DNA from: Succinatimonas hippei
Lineage (GTDB): Bacteria > Pseudomonadota > Gammaproteobacteria > Enterobacterales > Succinivibrionaceae
Reading direction: 5' to 3'
Assembly: GCA_004557545.1 (NCBI GenBank)
Contig: SFGV01000089.1
Coordinates: 1 to 5,605, forward strand
Length of the DNA: 5,605 bases
In this document: positions 1-5,605 of the stretch, one piece after another
Position numbering within the stretch: the stretch's first letter is position 1
How the letters are laid out: the number at the start of each line of letters is the position of its first letter
Notes under the pieces: model-generated
Told to the model about the DNA's origin: nothing
Databases searched by the model: none
What the model saw: only the letters and a program-made list of their open reading frames with translations
Position numbers and translations under genes: made by a program

Positions 1-1
1 A

Positions 2-3000
2 GGAAATATCGGTACAGGACACGACGCAACGCAGGCTGGACGAGCGCTGCAAGACCAAAGAGCGATTAATGCTGCGCAAGAAAAGATAAACCGCGAGAAA
101 GAAAAGAGTATTGATTTAGAGCGAAAGCACCAGCAGGAGATTGCAAATTCGGCGGCAAAGGTGCGTAGCGATCTTGTTCGCGCTTTTGAGCAGGCGAAAA
201 ACTCCGCCGGGGGTCTTAACTCTACAATGCAGGATTTGAAATCCCTGGTTATGCAGGGTGGACTTGTTTACGGTATGCAGCAGTTTGCCATGAGCGTGAT
301 AACGACCGGTGGTGAGCTTGAAAAGCAGCACATCGCATTGCAGAGTATTTTGGGCGACATACAGAACGCCAATACTATGTTCTCGCAGGTCAAGGAACTT
401 GCATTGCAATCTCCGTTCACCTTCTCTGAATTGAACAAAGACGTGAAGCAGTTGGCGGCTTACGGTGTAGAGTACGACCAGTTGTATGACACCACAAAGC
501 GACTCGCGGATATGGCGTCGGGCCTCGGAGTTAGCTTCGAGCGAATAGCCCTGGCGTTCGGACAGGTGCGTTCGCGCGGTTGGCTTGACGGAAAGGAGTT
601 ACGTCAGATTTCGTATGCTGGTATTCCACTGTTGCAGAAGCTGTCAGAATATTACTCAAAACGTGAAGGCCGCAAGGTTACTACAAGTGAAGTAAAAACC
701 CGCATATCGGGACGCGGCGTTGATTTCGAGGACGTAAAGAACGTCTTTTGGGAAATGACCGATGCGGGAGGCCAGTTCTACAACATGCAGCTTGTGCTTT
801 CGGAAACCCTTCTCGGTAGATACAACAAACTTAAAGATGCGTGGGAAATCATGCTCTCTGATTTTGCAAGCGGAAACAGTGTCGTCGGTAATGGATTGAA
901 GGGTATTTTAAATCTCGTTACGGAACTTGTTCAGGCAATGCACTCTATGGCTCCTGTGGTAGCTGCGGCTTTTGCTGGATTTGCTTTGAAGAAAATGCAA
1001 ATGGCTCTTGGCGGCGGTATTGGCGCAGCGCTATTGTCGGGCAAGTCGAGTATGGCTGCTGATGTACAGAAAAGGGTTCTACTTGGGGAAAGCGTAACCG
1101 CTCAGGAACTTCGTTTGCTTCAAACGAAGAAGCAGATTACGGCAGAGGATTTAAAGATGCTGACGGCAGCAAAAGCGCTGACAAAGGCCGAACTCGACCG
1201 TATGCTTATAACAAAGAGCATTACGCCGGAGATGTACAAGCAAACGCTTGCTGAGATGGGGCTTGTTAGCAAGACATGGACTCTTAAAGGAGCGCTAAGC
1301 GGCATCCTCGGCCCAATAAAGGCAATTCCTGGGAAAATTCGCGCAGCAGCAGTGTCTACCGCATCGTGGTTTGCCGGCCTTAGGGCCGGAACGACATCCG
1401 TAAGGGCGAGCTTTGCAGGATTGTGGACTTCTTTCAGTATGCGCGGAGCTGCTGCAATCAATATCGTGACGGCAGGCGCAAGGACACTTGCAACAACGCT
1501 TTGGACGGCAATAGGCGGTCTGCCAGGTCTTCTCATAACTGGAGTAACGATGGGTATGGGATACTGGTATTCCAAGAACGAAGAGCTTAAAAATTCCATG
1601 AAGCAGACGGCTGACGAGTTGCAGGACAGATACAAGCAGCTTAATGACTTTATGAAAGAGAATGACGCAAGCAAGGCTATCGCAGAGGGTGACGACAGGG
1701 CAATAGACAACATGATCGACGAGTATAAGGAGAAAATCAAGCAGATAGCTCCTTATAACTACAACAACCTTGTAATGAAAGCCGAAGAAAAAGAAAGTCA
1801 CAAGGAGCGCCTAAAATACCTCGCCGATGAGCTTGACCTACTACAGAAGGCAAATAAACTGTCGCAGGGAAAATTGGCTGATAGTGGGATGTACAAAGAC
1901 CTGAAAGACGCTGCGGAAAAGTTAAGTAAATCGTTTGAAAATATTGACGCTGTAGCATCTGACCTCATTACTGGCGGCGAAGACAAGCAGACCGCTCGAA
2001 AAAAGTCTTTCGAGCTGAGCTTTGACGCAAAAAACTTAACCGAAAATCTCAAAAAGGAAATAACAAAGATTTTTGGCGATATAAGCAAGGATAGAACTGC
2101 GCTTGAGGCCGCAAAGTTAAGTTTGAGCAATCTGTTTTCCGGCATGGAAATACCCGAAGACCGTGCCAATGAGATAAGAGCAAGTGTATTGCAAGCGTTC
2201 GGTATTACTGACGGATGGCTTGAAAGTCAGGTCGGAACTGAGATGCGTCAGATGATAGACAATGTAGCGCCGGACATTGCCATGAAAATACGTTCTGGAC
2301 AAAAGCTGACAAATGAAGAGGCGCGAAAGGTTCGGGAGCTTATGGATGACGCCAAGAAGAACCTGATACTGAAATACCCTGAGCTTGAATCGACATTGCA
2401 GCGCCTACTTGACGCATCGCACTTTTCTGCCGTAATAGACCTTGTGGTAAATGACGCTGGCAAATACGGAGACGTGCAAGGAACTATGGCAAAGCGTATG
2501 CCGAAGTTCGCCATTTATGAGAAGAGCAAGAAAGACCAGTATATGAGTTATATAAGCTCATGGGGTAAGCAGGATTCGTGGTATGAAGCACGCAATGCCG
2601 CCAAGACAGAGATTGATAGGCTCAAGAACGAATATGACGCTGCCCGAAAATCAAAAAGTTCGAAGGAAAGGCTGAACTGGTTGAAATACCAGTACGACAA
2701 TGCTGTGGGCGCGGCTTTCGATTTGCTTAATTATGACTACAAGGGCGAGGACAAGAAATCCAATAAGATTCCGAAGAACAAGGGCGACAAGAAGGACGAG
2801 GAACTCGACGAGCTGAAAAGACAGCTTGAGGACTTCAAGGCCGCGAGACAGGCTTACCAGAAGTTGAGGAAAGAGGCCGGCATGAGCCGTGCGAAGGCAA
2901 AGAACGAGGTGTTCGGCCTGTACAAGGATTTGGACTGGAAGAAGATTGACCTCGACAATTATTCCGGCAGCATCGCCAGACTGAAAGACGGTTTTAACTT

Positions 3001-5404
3001 TGACAAGAGCAAAGACAGGCAGAAGTTCAGAACGCAGCTCGACAAGGAGAACTTCGAGTGGCGCTTCTCTGAGGAGCTGAAGCCAGAATGGGAGCGAGTC
3101 GCTTCAAACTTCAAGGAGGCCCTGGAGAAAGGCGTGAAGCAGGCGAACTTGCAGAAGGAACTGTACGAGAAGACAGGCAGTCTGGACTTCGCCAAGCTCG
3201 CCTTTCAGGACGGAGCGGTATGGGATGAGCAGACAAGAAAGATGGCGGAGGACTTCAAGAAGAACTTCGGCTACGATGTCAACCTCGGAATGACCGAAGC
3301 CGACGCGAAAGTTCTGTACAAGGACACGCCTCTCGCTCTTGAGGCTTGGCAGAAGATAACGACCCTGGTAAAGGATAACTATGTCAAGAGCTTGCAGCAG
3401 GCTGCGGACATCATCGCACAGACAGCAAGCACGCAGGAGAAAATAGCCGCCATCTACGCCAAGTACGAAACTCCGATTGCACAAGCAAAGGAGGCGGGCG
3501 ATAACGGGCTTGCATATCGTTACACGCGCCAGCGTGACAAGGAAGTGAACTCTGCTAAAACGGAAGCCTTCAACAAGAGCAGCGACTATATCACGTTCTT
3601 CGGAGCGGTGTCGCAGCTCGGTATGGACAGGGCATCCGAAATCGCTTCGCAGATACGCGAAAATATCAACCAGGCACTTGCAGATGGTACTATTGATGCT
3701 CGCGAGTACGGCAAGCAGATACAGCAGCTTGACGAACAGCTAAAAAAACTGTCGAGCGGCAAGAAAAACTTCTTCAATGCAGGTTTGAGTGGCGTTGCAG
3801 AACAGCGCGTTCAGAACGCCAACGAGAAAATCACCGCGGGCGCAGCATTGAAGCAGGAGGGTGAAAGACTTGCGCAGGAGGCTACGACAAGACTATTAGA
3901 CGCGCTGAAAAACAGCGACTGGGACGGCGTTGCGAAAGCTGCTGCGGAAGTGCAGGAAGGCAAGAAGAAGGCAAAAGAGGGAGAGAACAAGATTAAGGAA
4001 GGACAGGAGGAATCGAAGGCTGCGAACAAGTTCAAGAAAGCCATGTCTGCGGTAAGCGCAGCGGCTGACAAAATAAACGCCAATATTCAAGGCATTGTAG
4101 CTGCGTTCAACGACATCAAGGACACGGCAAGCGCACTCGGCGTAGATACGGAGAGCAACGCATGGCAGAACGCAACGGCGTTCTTTGACTCCCTCAACGG
4201 CATTTCCAATTCTATCTCTTCCATCGCGACAAGCGCTATGTCAGGCAATGTCGGCGGCGTCATTCAGGGTGTAGTCGGCATCTTCACCTCTCCGTTCAAG
4301 GCTTTCGCTGCGGCGCATGACGCAAAGCAGGAACGCCAGATAAAGCTCGCCGAACGCCACATCACAGAACTTGAGCGCTTGCGCAACGATGTAAAGACGA
4401 CGATTGAAAACACCCTTGGCGGTGTTTATTCATACGAGATGGATAAGGACACGAAGGCGACACTCAAGAAAGTAACGGACAACTACGAGAAGGGTCTGAA
4501 ACTCCAGAAGTCAGGCGTGCTTATCGGTTACAACGGCCCGTACACAAGTGATACCTACAACGCAGCCAAGAAGTCGCTTGCCGAACCCGACAACGCTTTC
4601 CTTGCGGAGCAGGCTTCCCTCATGGCGCAGAAGGACGAAATGCAACGACAGCTCAACGCCGAGCAGCGCAAGAAGAAGAAGGACAAGGACAAGATTGCCG
4701 ACTACAAGCAGGAAATCAAGGAGATGGAAACGACCATCAAACAGCTTGCAACCGACTTCCTCAAGGACATCTACGGCGTAGACATGAAGTCGTGGGCGAG
4801 CCAGCTGACCGACGCAGTTGTAAGCGCATGGGAAAAAGGTGAGGACGCCATTGACGCATACAAGAAAAAGGCCAGGGATATGGTGAAAGACCTTACCAAA
4901 AACATTCTCTCGCAGAAGATTATGGAAAAGGCTCTTGAAGGCCCGCTTGAAGCGCTCACAACGACCATCAAGCAGAAGGGCAGACTTGAACCCGAGGATG
5001 TCGTGAACGTTGCTGATGAACTCTACAAGCAGACGGACGACGCGGTGTACAACATCACGGCGATACTGGAGAGTCTGAAAAACAGAGGTCTTGACCTTTC
5101 GGCAACCGGCGATGGAAGTGTGACCAATGGCATCAAGAACATCACGGAGGAAACCGCGGATATTCTCGCAAGTTACGTCAACGCCATCCGTCTTGACGTG
5201 AGTGTTAATCGCGCCCAGGTCAAGGACATCGGAGAACTCTTGAAGATGCGTCTTCCTGAAATGGGCCAGATACAGAAAGCGCAGCTCGGGCAGCTCATGC
5301 AGATAGTCATGCTTGCGGAGGCTCGTAACGAGAAGCTCGATCGGATGATGGACTGGATGACCGCAGTGTCTACAAGTGGCAGAAAAAAGCTCTATATCAG
5401 CTGA
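2..5404 (+). CDS. Phage tail tape measure protein, 5' end outside the window
   Basis: The tape measure protein lies inside the tail tube during assembly and sets its length; in many phages it also helps DNA enter the cell. The frame is open from position 2 with no upstream stop, giving 1800 visible residues, so the GTG at 161 (residue 54) is not a convincing start. The residues before it are helical and rich in E, K and Q, continuous with what follows. In order: an N-terminal tape measure domain (about 290-880, with FGQVRSRG and LDGKELRQISYAGIP); a hydrophobic stretch (about 950-1060); four 14-residue repeats (1091-1258); a second hydrophobic stretch rich in A, G, T and L (about 1445-1570); long charged, coiled-coil-like regions (about 1570-2000, 2740-2900, 4600-4760); a Gly/Ser/Val hydrophobic segment (4181-4325); and a C-terminal block with ILASYVNAIRLDVSVNR (5162-5212). 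I see no peptidase or lysozyme motif. It ends in tandem stops, TGA TAA. The family call is very secure; the Bacteroidales assignment is inferred. Confidence 0.95.
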   Translation, partial: GNIGTGHDATQAGRALQDQRAINAAQEKINREKEKSIDLERKHQQEIANSAAKVRSDLVRAFEQAKNSAGGLNSTMQDLKSLVMQGGLVYGMQQFAMSVITTGGELEKQHIALQSILGDIQNANTMFSQVKELALQSPFTFSELNKDVKQLAAYGVEYDQLYDTTKRLADMASGLGVSFERIALAFGQVRSRGWLDGKELRQISYAGIPLLQKLSEYYSKREGRKVTTSEVKTRISGRGVDFEDVKNVFWEMTDAGGQFYNMQLVLSETLLGRYNKLKDAWEIMLSDFASGNSVVGNGLKGILNLVTELVQAMHSMAPVVAAAFAGFALKKMQMALGGGIGAALLSGKSSMAADVQKRVLLGESVTAQELRLLQTKKQITAEDLKMLTAAKALTKAELDRMLITKSITPEMYKQTLAEMGLVSKTWTLKGALSGILGPIKAIPGKIRAAAVSTASWFAGLRAGTTSVRASFAGLWTSFSMRGAAAINIVTAGARTLATTLWTAIGGLPGLLITGVTMGMGYWYSKNEELKNSMKQTADELQDRYKQLNDFMKENDASKAIAEGDDRAIDNMIDEYKEKIKQIAPYNYNNLVMKAEEKESHKERLKYLADELDLLQKANKLSQGKLADSGMYKDLKDAAEKLSKSFENIDAVASDLITGGEDKQTARKKSFELSFDAKNLTENLKKEITKIFGDISKDRTALEAAKLSLSNLFSGMEIPEDRANEIRASVLQAFGITDGWLESQVGTEMRQMIDNVAPDIAMKIRSGQKLTNEEARKVRELMDDAKKNLILKYPELESTLQRLLDASHFSAVIDLVVNDAGKYGDVQGTMAKRMPKFAIYEKSKKDQYMSYISSWGKQDSWYEARNAAKTEIDRLKNEYDAARKSKSSKERLNWLKYQYDNAVGAAFDLLNYDYKGEDKKSNKIPKNKGDKKDEELDELKRQLEDFKAARQAYQKLRKEAGMSRAKAKNEVFGLYKDLDWKKIDLDNYSGSIARLKDGFNFDKSKDRQKFRTQLDKENFEWRFSEELKPEWERVASNFKEALEKGVKQANLQKELYEKTGSLDFAKLAFQDGAVWDEQTRKMAEDFKKNFGYDVNLGMTEADAKVLYKDTPLALEAWQKITTLVKDNYVKSLQQAADIIAQTASTQEKIAAIYAKYETPIAQAKEAGDNGLAYRYTRQRDKEVNSAKTEAFNKSSDYITFFGAVSQLGMDRASEIASQIRENINQALADGTIDAREYGKQIQQLDEQLKKLSSGKKNFFNAGLSGVAEQRVQNANEKITAGAALKQEGERLAQEATTRLLDALKNSDWDGVAKAAAEVQEGKKKAKEGENKIKEGQEESKAANKFKKAMSAVSAAADKINANIQGIVAAFNDIKDTASALGVDTESNAWQNATAFFDSLNGISNSISSIATSAMSGNVGGVIQGVVGIFTSPFKAFAAAHDAKQERQIKLAERHITELERLRNDVKTTIENTLGGVYSYEMDKDTKATLKKVTDNYEKGLKLQKSGVLIGYNGPYTSDTYNAAKKSLAEPDNAFLAEQASLMAQKDEMQRQLNAEQRKKKKDKDKIADYKQEIKEMETTIKQLATDFLKDIYGVDMKSWASQLTDAVVSAWEKGEDAIDAYKKKARDMVKDLTKNILSQKIMEKALEGPLEALTTTIKQKGRLEPEDVVNVADELYKQTDDAVYNITAILESLKNRGLDLSATGDGSVTNGIKNITEETADILASYVNAIRLDVSVNRAQVKDIGELLKMRLPEMGQIQKAQLGQLMQIVMLAEARNEKLDRMMDWMTAVSTSGRKKLYIS
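290..880 (+). other. N-terminal tape measure domain (region within the CDS)
   Basis: This part of the tape measure protein matches from memory the conserved N-terminal tape measure domain (TIGR02675 / Pfam TMP_3 type). The visible hallmarks are GGELEKQHIALQSILG near the start (308-355), then KELALQSPFTFSEL (394-436 approximately), the segment AYGVEYDQLYDTTKRLADM, and the most diagnostic block, FGQVRSRGWLDGKELRQ followed by ISYAGIPLL (557-634). It closes with LLGRYNKLKDAWEIML before the first hydrophobic stretch. The domain is found in tape measure proteins of many siphophages, myophages and prophages. It shows that the protein is a tape measure rather than just any long coiled-coil protein. 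Edges are approximate because they were judged by eye. Confidence 0.85.
1091..1258 (+). repeat. Four tandem 14-residue repeats in the tape measure protein
   Basis: Four consecutive 42-base units encode SVTAQELRLLQTKK, QITAEDLKMLTAAK, ALTKAELDRMLITK and SITPEMYKQTLAEM (units begin at 1091, 1133, 1175 and 1217). The shared pattern is a hydrophobic residue then Thr at positions 2-3, an acidic residue near 5-6, hydrophobic residues around 7 and 10, and usually Lys at the end. This looks like short helices separated by T-x-E helix caps. The units are diverged in DNA sequence, so this is an old protein-level repeat rather than recent slippage. It sits between the two hydrophobic stretches. Its function is unknown; similar short 'T-x-E' helical repeats occur in other tape measure proteins. 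Confidence 0.65.
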
Positions 5405-5430
5405 TAAAGTGGATATTTATTGTTAAAATC

Positions 5431-5480
5431 GCGGATAGTTATATATTAATTTGTATAATTATCCGCTTTTTATTATTTTT
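5431..5480 (+). terminator. Intrinsic terminator after the tape measure gene
   Basis: The arms 5431-5445 (GCGGATAGTTATATA) and 5452-5466 (TGTATAATTATCCGC) form a 15-pair stem, 13 Watson-Crick pairs and two G-U wobbles, closed by a six-base loop (TTAATT). The base of the stem is the GC-rich GCGGATA/TATCCGC. It is followed at once by a T-rich tract (5467-5480, 12 T of 14, interrupted by A at 5472 and 5475). It starts 26 bases after the tape measure stop, as expected for a terminator of that gene. The upper stem is AT-rich and so fairly weak. The site could instead act as a partial terminator that tunes expression of the next gene. Confidence 0.75.
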
Positions 5481-5481
5481 G
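5450..5481 (+). promoter_or_regulatory. Candidate Bacteroidetes-type promoter for the gene at 5501
   Basis: TTTG at 5450-5453 and TATTTTTG at 5474-5481 match the -33 (TTTG) and -7 (TAnnTTTG) elements known for the main sigma factor of Bacteroidetes, with 20 bases between them. Transcription would then begin around 5485-5490, leaving an AT-rich leader of roughly 10-16 bases before ATG 5501. The elements lie inside the loop, right arm and T tract of the terminator, so the two signals share the same DNA. The match is exact in the fixed bases, but the region is so AT-rich that a chance match is possible. Confidence 0.5.
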
Positions 5482-5500
5482 AAGAAAATTAAGTATATTT

Positions 5501-5605
5501 ATGCAACACTACAATGTCTTCATACAAAAAGAGCAGACTGGAGCGGTGGTAAAAGAAACCATAGCTGACTTTGGCGTGTGGTGCGCCTCCATACCTTTAG
5601 ACATC
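5501..5605 (+). CDS. Probable phage tail protein, 3' end outside the window
   Basis: Thirty-five codons are visible, beginning MQHYNVFIQKEQTGAVV and reaching ADFGVWCASIPLDI at the window edge. An in-frame TGA at 5480-5482 lies just upstream and ATG 5501 is the first start codon after it, so the start is well supported. There is no clear Shine-Dalgarno sequence. The upstream bases are A/T-rich, as is usual in Bacteroidetes; GAAG at 5481-5484 is 16 bases before the ATG, too far to be convincing. Its position right after the tape measure gene is where distal-tail or tail-tip proteins are usually encoded. From memory, the 'DFG..C..IP' stretch resembles the start of a small protein found after tape measure genes in Bacteroides prophages. 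That resemblance is weak evidence and the function remains an inference. The gene may have its own promoter in the preceding gap. Confidence 0.75.
   Translation, partial: MQHYNVFIQKEQTGAVVKETIADFGVWCASIPLDI

Noticed and set aside
1120..1801. Two overlapping minus-strand open frames opposite the tape measure gene (206 and 168 codons)
   Set aside because: They lie entirely opposite a gene of secure identity, their translations have low-complexity Ser/Ala/Arg or Cys-rich content typical of antisense frames, and I recognise no family.
3742..3748. Run of seven A as a frameshift or sequencing error site
   Set aside because: The main frame continues without disruption across it for over 1600 bases with sensible protein, so there is no sign of an error or required slip.
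4664..4692. Purine-rich AAG/GAC low-complexity stretch
   Set aside because: It simply encodes a Lys/Asp-rich part of a charged helix and has no regular unit beyond this.
4548..4781. Plus-strand frame of 77 codons in another phase
   Set aside because: Its translation is a run of Arg, Ser, Thr and Pro, which is what a frame-shifted reading of Lys/Glu/Ala-rich coding sequence gives. It is inside the tape measure gene.
2..5404. A cell-wall-degrading domain inside the tape measure protein, as seen in some phages
   Set aside because: I looked for recognisable peptidase, NlpC/P60 or lytic transglycosylase motifs in the translation and saw none; a profile search would be needed to exclude a diverged one.
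5447..5453. TA-A-TTTG as another -7 promoter element
   Set aside because: The spacer between TA and TTTG is one base instead of two, and it lies in the hairpin loop; the exact match at 5474-5481 is better.
5514..5552. ATG at 5514 as an alternative start after the gap
   Set aside because: This frame stops after 12 codons at TAA, whereas the ATG at 5501 is open to the window end and reads like a protein.

Overview
The window is almost entirely one long gene: the tail tape measure protein of a long-tailed phage or prophage, read on the + strand from before the left edge to a stop at 5402-5404. The reading frame is open from the first complete codon at position 2, so 1800 codons are visible and the true start lies upstream. 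A GTG at 161 is only the first start-like codon inside the window. The protein has the expected architecture: an N-terminal tape measure domain, hydrophobic segments, long charged and alanine-rich helical stretches, and a conserved-looking C-terminal tail.

A 96-base AT-rich gap follows (5405-5500). It holds a strong candidate intrinsic terminator (5431-5480). Overlapping it is a match to the promoter pattern of Bacteroidetes, TTTG - 20 bases - TAnnTTTG. A second gene starts at ATG 5501 and runs off the right edge with 35 codons visible. By position, and from a weak resemblance of its first residues, it is probably the next tail gene, perhaps a distal-tail or baseplate component.

The likely host is a member of the Bacteroidales (Bacteroides, Prevotella or a relative). 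The reasons are the type of tape measure protein, the TAnnTTTG-like promoter, the absence of a clear Shine-Dalgarno sequence before ATG 5501, and the moderate GC content. This is an inference; no host gene is visible. The layout fits a tail module in which the tape measure sets tail length and is followed by the tail-tip genes.

I found no tRNA, CRISPR array, insertion sequence, defence gene or clearly new system. The points most worth a second look are the fused terminator and promoter, four 14-residue repeats in the tape measure, a change in codon use near 2740, and a slippery A AAA AAG site just before the stop.
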